DNA of 8,587 nucleotides from SAR86 cluster bacterium (GCA_013204195.1 JABMOJ010000499.1:1-8587); one strand, 5' to 3'. Shown: positions 1 to 6,788, counted from the stretch's first letter. Numbers and translations: made by a program. Notes: generated by a model from the letters alone, not told the origin.

Positions 1-26
1 ACTCTATCCAGCTGAGCTACCAGCGC
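1..26 (-). tRNA. 5' part of a tRNA, probably tRNA-Arg (partial, runs off the left edge)
   Basis: The reverse complement reads GCGCTGG, then TA, then the D-arm GCTCAGCTGGATAGAGT. This is a 7-nt acceptor strand, the usual positions 8-9 and a typical D stem and loop. The stretch GTAGCTCAGCTGGATAGAGT matches what I recall of gammaproteobacterial tRNA-Arg genes such as E. coli argV. The anticodon and 3' half lie outside the window, so the amino acid is inferred. In E. coli tRNA-Ser and tRNA-Arg genes lie just downstream of csrA, which fits this location, although here about 2.3 kb separates them from csrA. Confidence 0.8.
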
Positions 27-37
27 AAAGAACGCGT

Positions 38-66
38 ATTATCATGATGAGACTAGGTCCCGTCAA
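38..66 (-). promoter_or_regulatory. Sigma-70 promoter of the tRNA gene
   Basis: On the minus strand TTGACG (61-66) is followed after exactly 17 bases by GATAAT (38-43). Each hexamer matches the sigma-70 consensus at five of six positions. The expected start of transcription, near 31-32, lies about 5 bases upstream of the mature tRNA end at 26. The GC-rich ACGCG between the -10 box and the start resembles the discriminator of stringently controlled stable-RNA promoters. The tRNA therefore does not need to be transcribed from csrA. Confidence 0.75.
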
Positions 67-128
67 CTTGCTTCTCGCTTAACTCGCGAATAGTCACCCA
101 CAATTCACACTTGGGTCGCATTAATCTC

Positions 129-157
129 GTGATTCCCCCTCATTTCGTCGAAATCAC
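129..157. promoter_or_regulatory. Inverted repeat upstream of the PaaX-family gene, possible operator
   Basis: GTGATT (129-134) and AATCAC (152-157) form 6-bp inverted arms 17 bases apart. The right part also contains the 13-base hyphenated palindrome ATTTCGTCGAAAT (142-154). The GTGATT halves recall the TGATTCG core of the E. coli PaaX operator, but the match is partial and quoted from memory. The site lies between the divergent tRNA promoter and the regulator gene, a sensible place for an operator. Confidence 0.3.
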
Positions 158-185
158 CTTGCGTCGCCACCACCAATATTACGAT

Positions 186-235
186 TTTACTAAAAACCTG
201 GCAGGCACTGTAATATTTGGCTCCCTGGGATTACA
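186..235 (+). promoter_or_regulatory. Candidate promoter with an overlapping inverted repeat for the PaaX-desaturase unit
   Basis: TTTACT (186-191) and TAATAT (211-216) could be -35 and -10 boxes, but the 19-base spacer is longer than ideal. TGTAAT (209-214) and ATTACA (230-235) are inverted 6-bp arms that overlap the -10 box and the predicted start site, where a repressor would act. Transcription from here would leave a leader of about 60 bases. This is a weak, eye-made call. Confidence 0.25.
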
Positions 236-281
236 CTGGACGCTACATCACCCACAATCTTAAAACCTTGCGAAGCCGGCT

Positions 282-1088
282 ATGAAATCCGTCAACATCA
301 TTCTTGATCTGCTGCGTACCTACATGGAGCGGGGTACCAGCGTCGCGAATATTATGGCCACTGGCGCCATGTTTGGTTGCAGCGAAAACCAAATGCGAGT
401 GAACCTGTCGCGACTCGTCGCCAAGGGTTCGATTATTAACTTTGCTCGAGGCGCTTACCGCCTGGCCGAAACGCTGGATCCCGTGAACGACTTTATCGAA
501 TCTTGGCGACTTGGCGAAGATCGCACCAAACCATGGGCGCACACCTGGCTGCTTGCCTCTAGCAGCGCCGATGCAGCTGCCAACAACCAGAACCGTCACC
601 GCTGGGCATTGTACAGCCATGGCTTTCGCCCAACACCGGCCGCGTGCTGGATTCGTCCAGACAACTTGGCCTTGACTCACAAGCAACTGGAACTGCGTTT
701 ATTCCAGCTCGGCGTTTGCGACGACACGATGCTTGCCAGCAATGCTGGCATCAATGCCCGCTGGCAGAAACATTGGCAAACACAGTTCAACATGGCATCG
801 CTGACTCAGTCGTATCTGCAGACCTATGATTCCTTGACTGAGAGTATGGCGACATTGCACCGCCTGCCAAAGCAAACCGCGATGAAAGAGACCTTCTATT
901 TGGGTGGCCACGCCATTCAGGTCCTCGCCCTGGATCCATTGCTACCCACGGAATTTCTCGATGGCCAGCCCCGCCGGGCTCTCTGGCAAGCCATGCTTGC
1001 CTACGACAGCATGGGCCGTGAATTATGGGCAGACGCCGAGACAGATAAACCTTATAGTATTCCAACCTCAAAATTGGCCTTCCAATAA
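282..1088 (+). CDS. PaaX-family transcriptional regulator
   Basis: This 268-residue protein resembles the PaaX family, whose type member represses phenylacetate catabolism genes and is released by phenylacetyl-CoA. The N-terminal ~60 residues look like a winged helix-turn-helix, with a likely recognition helix in CSENQMRVNLSRLVAKGSI (33-51). A middle domain around 85-150 contains WALYSHGF and WIRPDNL, a pattern like the PaaX central domain. The C-terminal part carries the family-type stretch LALDPLLPTEFLDG (215-228), followed by a tryptophan-bearing helix. The ATG at 282 is the first possible start, because an in-frame TAA lies at 261-263; the ribosome binding site is weak. The desaturase gene starts 20 bases after its stop, so the two are probably co-transcribed and the regulator probably controls that gene. 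Nothing in the window belongs to phenylacetate degradation, so the ligand is unknown; an acyl-CoA is a guess. Confidence 0.8.
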   Translation: MKSVNIILDLLRTYMERGTSVANIMATGAMFGCSENQMRVNLSRLVAKGSIINFARGAYRLAETLDPVNDFIESWRLGEDRTKPWAHTWLLASSSADAAANNQNRHRWALYSHGFRPTPAACWIRPDNLALTHKQLELRLFQLGVCDDTMLASNAGINARWQKHWQTQFNMASLTQSYLQTYDSLTESMATLHRLPKQTAMKETFYLGGHAIQVLALDPLLPTEFLDGQPRRALWQAMLAYDSMGRELWADAETDKPYSIPTSKLAFQ

Positions 1089-1093
1089 TCCTC

Positions 1094-1097
1094 GGAG
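1094..1097 (+). promoter_or_regulatory. Ribosome binding site that decides the GTG start of the desaturase
   Basis: GGAG at 1094-1097 is the only good Shine-Dalgarno match before the desaturase, 11 bases ahead of the GTG at 1109. The nearer ATG at 1099 is out of frame and opens only a 7-codon reading frame ending at 1122, and it sits one base from the GGAG, too close to be used well. An in-frame TGA at 1100-1102 rules out any earlier start. Confidence 0.5.
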
Positions 1098-1108
1098 CAT
1101 GAACGACC

Positions 1109-2014
1109 GTGCAGCCTATTAAAGAATTGTTAACCCCAGAAGAATTTCGCCAAGTCACTCAGCGCAGTAACTGGCGCGGCGCCAGCATCGTCGCCTTTGA
1201 TTGGCTAGTGATTATTCTCACCTTTGTTCTGCTTGCCAATTACCCGAACCCGGTCACTCTATTGGTGGGGCTTTTTGTCCTCGGCGCCAGACAATTAGGC
1301 CTGGGTATCGTCGTTCACGAGACTGGCCATCAGTCATTATTCGCCTCAAGTCGATTGAATGATTTTGCTAGTAAATGGCTCTCGGGATATTGGGTGTTCT
1401 CCGACCGCAAGAGCTATATGAAAACCCATTTAAAACACCATCAAGCTGCCGGCACCAGTGATGATCCTGATGCGCCTAACTACCAGGCATACCCTATCAG
1501 TCGCACTAGTCTGAAACGCAAAGTCATTCGCGACTTGACCGGCCAACTAGGCTGGCGAAGAGTTAAGTCAATCTACCGCGGCATCAGCCGCCTGAATGAA
1601 TTCAAGCCCGAAGTTCGAGAATATATGATTCGTAGTATCGGCGTTAACTTGGCGCTGCTGGCCATTCTTACCGCCTTCGGTCACGCCTGGCTTTACCTAG
1701 TTTGGGTTCTAGCCTTTATGACAAGCCATATGTTAGTCGTTAGAATTCGACAAATTGGCGAGCATGCCGGGGTACCCAACCTGTTAGACCAAGACCCACG
1801 CCAGAACACTCGAACACTGTATCTCAATCCGTTAGAGCGCTTTTTGATCGCGCCCCACCAGGTGAGCTATCATCTCGAACATCACATGCTGGCGTCAGTG
1901 CCCATTTATCGCCTGCGGACACTGCACAATATATTGTTGAACAAGGGCTACTACCAAGACGTGAAGTTCGAGCATGGATACTTCAGCCTGTTGAAAAATG
2001 TGACTTACGCTTGA
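1109..2014 (+). CDS. Membrane fatty acid desaturase (di-iron, three histidine boxes)
   Basis: This 301-residue integral membrane protein carries the three histidine boxes of the acyl-lipid and acyl-CoA desaturase family: HETGH (70-74), HLKHH (107-111) and HLEHH (255-259). An extra histidine in IGEHAG (219) is also typical. These residues bind two irons that, with oxygen and electrons from a carrier, insert a cis double bond into a fatty acyl chain. Hydrophobic stretches near 25-45, 47-66, 176-192 and 194-212 suggest two membrane hairpins with the boxes on the cytoplasmic side. The start is GTG. No ferredoxin or reductase partner is encoded here, so electrons must come from elsewhere in the genome. 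Position of the double bond and substrate cannot be told from the sequence. All key residues are present and the length is normal. The gene follows the PaaX-family regulator by 20 bases and converges on csrA. Confidence 0.9.
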   Translation: MQPIKELLTPEEFRQVTQRSNWRGASIVAFDWLVIILTFVLLANYPNPVTLLVGLFVLGARQLGLGIVVHETGHQSLFASSRLNDFASKWLSGYWVFSDRKSYMKTHLKHHQAAGTSDDPDAPNYQAYPISRTSLKRKVIRDLTGQLGWRRVKSIYRGISRLNEFKPEVREYMIRSIGVNLALLAILTAFGHAWLYLVWVLAFMTSHMLVVRIRQIGEHAGVPNLLDQDPRQNTRTLYLNPLERFLIAPHQVSYHLEHHMLASVPIYRLRTLHNILLNKGYYQDVKFEHGYFSLLKNVTYA

Positions 2015-2022
2015 GGCAAGCG
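2008..2022 (+). terminator. Weak hairpin at the end of the desaturase, possible terminator
   Basis: CGCTT (2008-2012) and AAGCG (2018-2022) pair around a 5-base loop that includes most of the TGA stop. The following CTTTAAAG is not a proper T-run, so intrinsic termination would be weak at best. Confidence 0.2.
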
Positions 2023-2094
2023 CTTTAAAGCCAGGGACATACCGCAAAATCGATCGGTTACAGCAACGGGCCTGACCCTGACCTATAGCAACCT

Positions 2095-2126
2095 GGTTTG
2101 GGGACGGGGGGTTTGGGGACGGGGGG
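2095..2126 (+). repeat. Two perfect tandem copies of a 15-base G-rich unit
   Basis: GGTTTGGGGACGGGG occurs at 2095-2109 and again at 2110-2124, followed by two more Gs. The plus strand thus has four G-tracts of at least four Gs separated by AC, TTT and AC, a textbook potential G-quadruplex. A following ACCCCGT (2143-2149) can pair with an ACGGGG of the repeat, around a loop of about 20 bases. The TTTGGGGACGGGG and CAGACCCCG words recall, from memory, the REP-like palindromes spread by REP-associated Y1 transposases in many gammaproteobacteria. No transposase gene is present in the window. Confidence 0.7.
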
Positions 2127-2221
2127 CTTGTAGTTTGTCGCAGACCCCGTTGAAAAGCCTGACCGCGACTGGCGTTACGTCAAACAGGGCATTACCAGCA
2201 GGACTTACACGCGCTCAGCCT

Positions 2222-2235
2222 GTCGACTGATCGAC
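2222..2235. other. Small hairpin GTCGA-CTGA-TCGAC
   Basis: A perfect 5-bp stem with a tetraloop lies between the convergent desaturase and csrA genes. It has no T-run on either side and is not a convincing terminator. It may only be chance structure in a repeat-rich spacer. Confidence 0.2.
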
Positions 2236-2248
2236 CGCTAGTCCGATT

Positions 2249-2280
2249 GCGTTACCCCAATCGCGTTACCCCAATCGCGT
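2249..2280. repeat. Two perfect tandem copies of a 14-base unit plus a third partial copy
   Basis: GCGTTACCCCAATC is present at 2249-2262 and 2263-2276, and the next copy breaks off after GCGT (2277-2280). The first copy with its left flank also forms an inverted repeat, CGATTG (2244-2249) with CAATCG (2258-2263), around an 8-base loop. A further short direct repeat, CGTCAAAA, occurs at 2278-2285 and 2293-2300. All of this lies just downstream of csrA in its direction of transcription, so it would be in the csrA 3' untranslated region. Confidence 0.75.
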
Positions 2281-2300
2281 CAAAAGGGCGCTCGTCAAAA

Positions 2301-2501
2301 TTACGCTTCTGATTCGCCTTCTATTTCGGAATCTTCGCCTTCGGCCTGAATACGCTGGTAAATCTCTTCACGGTGAACAGCAACATGTTTCGGCGCATCA
2401 ACACCTATCCGCACCTGATTACCTTTTACACCCAAGACGGTTACCGTGACTTCGTCACCGATCATCAGGATTTCGCCAACTCGCCGCGTTAATATTAACA
2501 T
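2301..2501 (-). CDS. csrA: Carbon storage regulator CsrA/RsmA (RNA-binding translational regulator)
   Basis: The 66-residue protein is nearly identical to E. coli CsrA through residue ~53: [10 protein letters not shown] at the start, [15 protein letters not shown] in the beta strands, and [13 protein letters not shown] at the end. The RNA-contacting residues of the family (L4, R6, R7 and the arginine of VHREE) are all present. CsrA works as a dimer that binds GGA motifs in mRNA leaders, usually blocking the ribosome binding site. It controls carbon flux, motility, biofilm and virulence genes. The C-terminal tail, rich in Glu and Ser, is lineage-variable. The start has a strong Shine-Dalgarno GGAGG (2507-2511) 5 bases away. 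It follows lysC at 239 bases, a gap large enough for its own promoter. No tRNA or other gene follows it directly on its strand. Confidence 0.98.
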   Translation of the reverse strand: MLILTRRVGEILMIGDEVTVTVLGVKGNQVRIGVDAPKHVAVHREEIYQRIQAEGEDSEIEGESEA

Positions 2502-2503
2502 CG

Positions 2504-2516
2504 GAACCTCCGGTTC
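2504..2516 (-). promoter_or_regulatory. GGA-loop hairpin over the csrA ribosome binding site (probable CsrA self-repression site)
   Basis: The csrA mRNA reads GAACC-GGA-GGUUC here, a perfect 5-bp stem that presents GGA in the loop and buries most of the Shine-Dalgarno GGAGG. A GGA in a hairpin loop is the known CsrA recognition feature, and E. coli CsrA is known to repress its own translation by binding its leader. The structure is read directly; its use as an operator is inferred. Confidence 0.6.
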
Positions 2517-2680
2517 ACGCTACCACCACAATTACTTCTACACATTCTGGCTTTCGCATCACGCGAACTGAATAAGCCGATTCATTAAACTATCGAGCGA
2601 ATTGGAGCTATCGCCGACGATTTTTTACTTTAATCGAAAAACAAACGATTTACTGGCCTTTTTTGATGCCGTCCGTCCTT

Positions 2681-2690
2681 GAGCATGCTC
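2681..2690. other. Perfect 10-bp palindrome GAGCATGCTC in the lysC-csrA spacer
   Basis: The palindrome has no spacer and so would suit a dimeric DNA-binding protein better than an RNA hairpin. It lies about 180 bases upstream of the csrA start. A chance occurrence is possible. Confidence 0.3.
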
Positions 2691-2717
2691 TTTAGCCTCG
2701 CGTTATGCTGCCAGCCC

Positions 2718-2733
2718 GACGAAGATATTCGTC
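2718..2733 (-). other. Hairpin just after lysC
   Basis: GACGAA-TATC-TTCGTC on the minus strand is a perfect 6-bp stem with a tetraloop, starting about 8 bases after the lysC stop. It is not followed by a T-run, so it is more likely an mRNA 3'-end stabiliser or a weak pause site than an intrinsic terminator. It could allow partial readthrough from lysC into csrA. Confidence 0.35.
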
Positions 2734-2740
2734 TAGAAAT

Positions 2741-3214
2741 TCACTCAAGCTCGAATGCTGCATGCAATGCTCGCACCGCCAACTCTAGATATTTTTCGTC
2801 AATCACCACAGAGATTTTGATTTCCGAAGTCGATATCATTTGTATATTGATGGATTCTGAGGCCAGCGTGCGGAACATTTTCGTTGCGACCCCCGCATGA
2901 GAACGCATACCAACACCGACCAAGGACACCTTGGCAATTTTATTATCACCACTAATTTCTCTGGCATCGATCTGGGTGGCCACATTTTTCAGAACTAACA
3001 ACGCCTGATCGTAGTCGTTTCGACTGACGGTAAAGGTAAAGTCTGTACTCATGTCAGCAGCGACGTTCTGAACAATCATATCTACTTCAATATTGGCATC
3101 ACTGATAGGCCCGAGGATCTTTGAGGCAATACCCGGGATATCCTTGACACCCATGACAGTAAGCTTGGCCTCATCTCGGGTGAATGCGATACCGGAAATA
3201 ATCGGTTGTTCCAT
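2741..3214 (-). CDS. Possible internal translation product of lysC (beta, regulatory subunit)
   Basis: Met249 begins MEQPIISGIAF, exactly where the separately translated beta subunit of alpha2-beta2 aspartokinases begins, for example in Corynebacterium and Bacillus. The internal ATG (3212-3214) is preceded by GAGGA about 10 bases upstream, a usable Shine-Dalgarno. The product would be 157 residues holding only the two ACT domains. The start and binding site are visible; that they are used is inferred. Confidence 0.45.
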   Translation of the reverse strand: MEQPIISGIAFTRDEAKLTVMGVKDIPGIASKILGPISDANIEVDMIVQNVAADMSTDFTFTVSRNDYDQALLVLKNVATQIDAREISGDNKIAKVSLVGVGMRSHAGVATKMFRTLASESINIQMISTSEIKISVVIDEKYLELAVRALHAAFELE

Positions 3215-3958
3215 ACCTGAATCATCCTCACTCGTAATTAGTGTGCCTTTTGAGTCGTTAAAGCTCGAGAGCACGCGAATTGGCACCTTGTATTTGCTGG
3301 CAAACTCCACCGCACGAGTATGCAGAACTCCGGAACCGAGGCTCGCCAGTTCCAGCATTTCCTCAAAGGTCAGTCGTTCCAGACACCGAGCGCTGTCGAC
3401 GACTCGAGGGTCTGTGGTGTAGACACCGTCCACATCAGTATAGATCTGACATTCGTCAGCACCTAATGCCGCCGCCAAAGCCACAGCTGTTGTGTCTGAA
3501 CCACCCCGCCCTAAGGTCGTGATACGGCCTTGCTCATCAACACCCTGAAAACCCGCAACGATAGCAACGACGCCACTGTCCAGGCCTGCTTGAAGCCGTT
3601 CGCACTCGATATCGAGAATGCGCGCCTTGGTGTGTGACGAGTCTGTCAGTATCTTGACTTGACCGCCGGTGTAGGAACGCGCACGGCAACCCTGATTGAC
3701 CAGCACCATTGACAGCAATGCGGTGGTCACCTGCTCACCAGTAGACAGCAGCACATCGACTTCACGAAGGGTTTCCGGGGTAACGCCGACCTGACGCGCC
3801 AGATCATCCAACCGATCGGTCTCGTGACCCATGGCAGACACAACCACGACCACATCATGACCTTTTTCACGGGTCGCGATAATTTTTCGAGCAACGTTGT
3901 CGAGATGAGCGACGGTCGCGACCGAAGTCCCACCATATTTTTGAACGATTAAAGCCAT
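2741..3958 (-). CDS. lysC: Aspartate kinase (aspartokinase)
   Basis: This enzyme phosphorylates L-aspartate with ATP, the first committed step to lysine, threonine, methionine and diaminopimelate. The 405-residue protein is full length for the single-function Pseudomonas type. Visible catalytic features are KYGGTS (7-12), the SAMGHETD segment (41-48), TTLGRGGSDTTAVALA (147-162) and YTDVDGVYTTDPR (173-185). Two ACT regulatory regions follow at about 265-340 and 343-405, the usual sites for feedback inhibition by lysine and threonine. No homoserine dehydrogenase domain is fused. The ATG at 3956-3958 gives the conserved MALIVQK start, although its ribosome binding site is weak. The gene lies 170 bases after alaS and 239 before csrA. 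A second product may start at Met249 (listed separately). I saw no lysine riboswitch in the upstream spacer. Confidence 0.97.
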   Translation of the reverse strand: MALIVQKYGGTSVATVAHLDNVARKIIATREKGHDVVVVVSAMGHETDRLDDLARQVGVTPETLREVDVLLSTGEQVTTALLSMVLVNQGCRARSYTGGQVKILTDSSHTKARILDIECERLQAGLDSGVVAIVAGFQGVDEQGRITTLGRGGSDTTAVALAAALGADECQIYTDVDGVYTTDPRVVDSARCLERLTFEEMLELASLGSGVLHTRAVEFASKYKVPIRVLSSFNDSKGTLITSEDDSGMEQPIISGIAFTRDEAKLTVMGVKDIPGIASKILGPISDANIEVDMIVQNVAADMSTDFTFTVSRNDYDQALLVLKNVATQIDAREISGDNKIAKVSLVGVGMRSHAGVATKMFRTLASESINIQMISTSEIKISVVIDEKYLELAVRALHAAFELE

Positions 3959-4024
3959 ACAAAGTGCCGAGCGTAAAACGTTAACAGTGAGGCCAAGGCT
4001 ACCAACTCCTAAGCGTCACATCCA

Positions 4025-4053
4025 ATTTTAAGACCTTTATTGCTTCCCATCAG
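4025..4053 (-). promoter_or_regulatory. Weak candidate promoter for lysC
   Basis: CTGATG (4048-4053) and TAAAAT (4025-4030) stand 17 bases apart on the minus strand. The -10 box matches consensus at five of six positions, the -35 at three. It lies in the 170-base spacer between alaS and lysC and would give a leader of about 60 bases. No strong terminator is visible after alaS, so readthrough from alaS is equally possible. Confidence 0.3.
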
Positions 4054-4128
4054 CGATTCATCATTTGCTGCCTGACCCTTCGACGGAGCAACCATTCTAG
4101 CCGCTGAAACCCAGCAGAAACAATCGCT

Positions 4129-6729
4129 TTAGCCCAATAGTTGATCCAAATACGGCGTCACTGAAGCCAACGCAGCAGCCAGCCCTTGGGGCTCAGTACC
4201 ACCAGCCCTGGCCATATCCGGTCGACCGCCGCCCTTTCCACCGACTTGAGTGGCAACATGATTAATTAGCGTACCGGCGTTAACACGCGCCGTTAGATCC
4301 TTGGTGACGCCTGCGATCAGGGCCACCTTGCCGTCAGTGACACAGGCCAGGACAACAACCCCTGATTGCAATTTGTTCTTCAACTGATCCAATACGTCGG
4401 GCAGCGCTTTCGGATCGCTGCCGTCCAGGTCCTTCACGATCACCTTGACGCCGTGGATCTCGATAACCGCTTCGACCAGATCACTGCCGGCGCCACTCGC
4501 CAGCTTCATCGACAACTGAGCCACTTCTTTCTCGAGCTTCTTATTTTGCTCCAGCAGCGATCGCACCTTACCCAGTATGTTGCCCTGGTCTGCGCGTAAC
4601 AGCGCGGCGGTCTCCGCCAGCGATGCTTCCAGGCCTTCGATGCGCTCTAGCGCGCGTAAGCCAGTGACGCCTTCAATACGACGAACCCCAGACGCGATAC
4701 CTTGCTCTGTAACAATCCGAAAAATCCCAATATCTCCGGTTCGACTGGCATGTGTACCGCCGCACAATTCAACGGAGAATCCTTCACCCATGGTCAAAAC
4801 TCGAACCTGTTCGGAGTATTTCTCACCAAATAAGGCCATGGCACCTTTCTCACGGGCGGCTTCAAGGTCCATGATCTCGGTCTCAATCTCAGAGTTACGC
4901 TGAATCTGCTCATTGACAATACGTTCGATCTTGCGAATTTCTACTTGGGTCATCGGTTCGAAGTGCGAGAAATCAAATCGAAACCGCTCCGCATCGACCA
5001 ATGAACCACGCTGGTTGACATGCTCGCCGAGCACCAATTTGAGCGCAGCGTGCAGTAGGTGCGTCGCCGAATGGTTCAGTCGAGTCGCATCGCGTTGGAG
5101 TCGATCAACCTCTGCGCTCAACACATCACCCATCGCCAGGGACCCCTCGATCAACTTACCCTTGTGCAAAAAGGCATTGCCAGCCTTGATGGTATCTACA
5201 ACATCAAACACCAAACCATTTGCTAACAGCCGACCACTGTCACCGACCTGACCACCAGATTCCGCATAGAAAGGCGTACTATCAAGCACGACAACCCCTT
5301 CACCATCAGCTGTCAGTGAATCTACCGCGCTGTCCCCAAGAAACAACGCCACCACTTTGCTTTCGCCGTGCAAGCTACTGTAGCCAACAAACTCGGTGGT
5401 CGAGTCCACCTGATAACGAGCGATATCCACAGCACCAAATTTACTCGCTGCACGGGCTCGCTGGCGCTGCGCTTCCATAGCGCGTTCGAACCCGAGCATA
5501 TCCAATTGCAGATCGCGTTCGCGGGCAATATCGGCGGTCAGGTCGGTGGGGAAGCCAAACGTGTCATACAGTTTAAAGACCACATCGCCTGGAATCTCAT
5601 TCCCCTTGAGCGTACCGATCGCCTCGGTGAGAATGCGCATACCATGATCCAACGTCAGCTCGAATTGCTGTTCCTCCTTCAGCAAAACGCGCTCGATCTG
5701 AGCTTGAGTCGCACGTAACAGAGGATAGGCATCGCCCATTTGCTCTACCAGACAACCCACCAATTGATGAAAGAAGGGCTGCGTTGACTGCAGCTTATGT
5801 CCATGCCGTAAAGCGCGACGAATGATCCTGCGCATGACATAACCCCGCCCTTCATTGGACGGCAAGACACCATCGGCAACGAGGAACGCGGCAGCTCGAA
5901 TATGATCGGCAATGACCTTCAGCGAGGGATTCTGCAGATCAGTACAGTTCAGCAAACTCGCGGTTCTGTGAATAAGCGCCTGGAACAAATCGATATCATA
6001 GTTGGTATGCACATCCTGCAACACAGCGGCCAGGCGTTCGAGACCCATACCTGTATCAACACAGGGCTTCGGTAACGGTGTCAGGGTGCCGTCAGCAGAC
6101 CGGTCAAACTGGGTGAACACCAGGTTCCAAATCTCAATGTAACGATCTAATTCGCCGTCAGGGCTGCCAGGCGGTCCGCCCGGCACTGACGGGCCGTGGT
6201 CCCAAAAGATCTCTGAACTGGGACCACAGGGTCCTGTATCACCCATGGTCCAAAAGTTATCATCGTCACCCAGCCGCGTGATGCGCTTAGGATCAAAGCC
6301 AATGTGATTAACCCAGATTGCCTCGGCCTCATCATCATCCGTATGCACCGTAATCCAGAGACGTTCAGGCGGCAGTTTGATCACTTGGGTCAGGAACTCC
6401 CAGGCAAACTCGATAGCTTCTTTCTTGAAGTAATCACCGAAACTAAAGTTGCCCAGCATCTCAAAGAACGTATGGTGGCGAGCGGTATAGCCGACGTTAT
6501 CGAGATCATTGTGCTTGCCACCAGCCCGAATACAACGCTGACAAGTGGTCGCCCGGGTGTAGCCGCGGTTTTCACGAAACGCCAGCGCTTCCTTAAACTG
6601 AACCATACCGGCATTCGTAAATAACAGCGTCGGGTCGTTGTCGGGCACTAAAGAGGAGCTATCAACAATCGTGTGGCCTTGGCTGGCAAAATAATCCAGA
6701 AACGCCTTACGCAATTCGCGGCTATTCAT
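4129..6729 (-). CDS. alaS: Alanyl-tRNA synthetase
   Basis: AlaRS charges tRNA-Ala and edits mischarged serine and glycine in the cytoplasm. The 866-residue protein is full length (E. coli 876). The class II catalytic domain starts with [18 protein letters not shown] (25-42), continues with [21 protein letters not shown] (81-101) and has the arginine-rich [17 protein letters not shown] (294-310). The editing domain contains the zinc ligands H553, H557 (HSATH), C656 and H660 (CGGTH). A coiled-coil-like segment (about 697-745) leads to the C-Ala domain with [15 protein letters not shown] (830-844). The start codon is conserved in the family ([14 protein letters not shown]), but its ribosome binding site is poor. 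It stands 108 bases after the Lon-like gene and 170 before lysC on the same strand. All key residues are intact. Confidence 0.98.
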   Translation of the reverse strand: MNSRELRKAFLDYFASQGHTIVDSSSLVPDNDPTLLFTNAGMVQFKEALAFRENRGYTRATTCQRCIRAGGKHNDLDNVGYTARHHTFFEMLGNFSFGDYFKKEAIEFAWEFLTQVIKLPPERLWITVHTDDDEAEAIWVNHIGFDPKRITRLGDDDNFWTMGDTGPCGPSSEIFWDHGPSVPGGPPGSPDGELDRYIEIWNLVFTQFDRSADGTLTPLPKPCVDTGMGLERLAAVLQDVHTNYDIDLFQALIHRTASLLNCTDLQNPSLKVIADHIRAAAFLVADGVLPSNEGRGYVMRRIIRRALRHGHKLQSTQPFFHQLVGCLVEQMGDAYPLLRATQAQIERVLLKEEQQFELTLDHGMRILTEAIGTLKGNEIPGDVVFKLYDTFGFPTDLTADIARERDLQLDMLGFERAMEAQRQRARAASKFGAVDIARYQVDSTTEFVGYSSLHGESKVVALFLGDSAVDSLTADGEGVVVLDSTPFYAESGGQVGDSGRLLANGLVFDVVDTIKAGNAFLHKGKLIEGSLAMGDVLSAEVDRLQRDATRLNHSATHLLHAALKLVLGEHVNQRGSLVDAERFRFDFSHFEPMTQVEIRKIERIVNEQIQRNSEIETEIMDLEAAREKGAMALFGEKYSEQVRVLTMGEGFSVELCGGTHASRTGDIGIFRIVTEQGIASGVRRIEGVTGLRALERIEGLEASLAETAALLRADQGNILGKVRSLLEQNKKLEKEVAQLSMKLASGAGSDLVEAVIEIHGVKVIVKDLDGSDPKALPDVLDQLKNKLQSGVVVLACVTDGKVALIAGVTKDLTARVNAGTLINHVATQVGGKGGGRPDMARAGGTEPQGLAAALASVTPYLDQLLG

Positions 6730-6771
6730 TGGGTCTACTTCGTATCGAATTCAGGACGGGTAAAGATACAG

Positions 6772-6788
6772 AAAAAGCCTCGAAGACT
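6772..6788 (-). terminator. Possible intrinsic terminator between the Lon-like gene and alaS
   Basis: On the minus strand AGTCT-TCG-AGGCT forms a 5-bp stem (one G-T pair) and runs straight into TTTTTC. The stem is short, so termination may be partial. Just before it, after the Lon-like stop, three TACCG words repeat within about 25 bases. Confidence 0.4.

Noticed and set aside
243..686. Long open frame on the minus strand opposite the PaaX-family gene
   Set aside because: The translation has no recognisable domain and lies wholly antisense to a gene with clear family motifs; it is a shadow frame.
1099..1122. Seven-codon leader peptide overlapping the desaturase start
   Set aside because: The ATG is only one base from the GGAG, so initiation there is unlikely, and the encoded peptide has no attenuation-like codon run.
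2095..2280. CRISPR array
   Set aside because: The repeat units are head-to-tail with no spacers, only two copies each, and no cas genes are nearby.
27..2300. tRNA-associated genomic island with an integrase and attachment repeats
   Set aside because: No integrase or transposase gene is present, and the extra genes lie at the 5' side of the tRNA, not at the 3' end where such elements usually insert; no direct repeat of the tRNA end was found.
3959..4128. Lysine riboswitch ahead of lysC
   Set aside because: The spacer is only 170 bases and I do not see the conserved riboswitch core or a terminator/anti-terminator pair.
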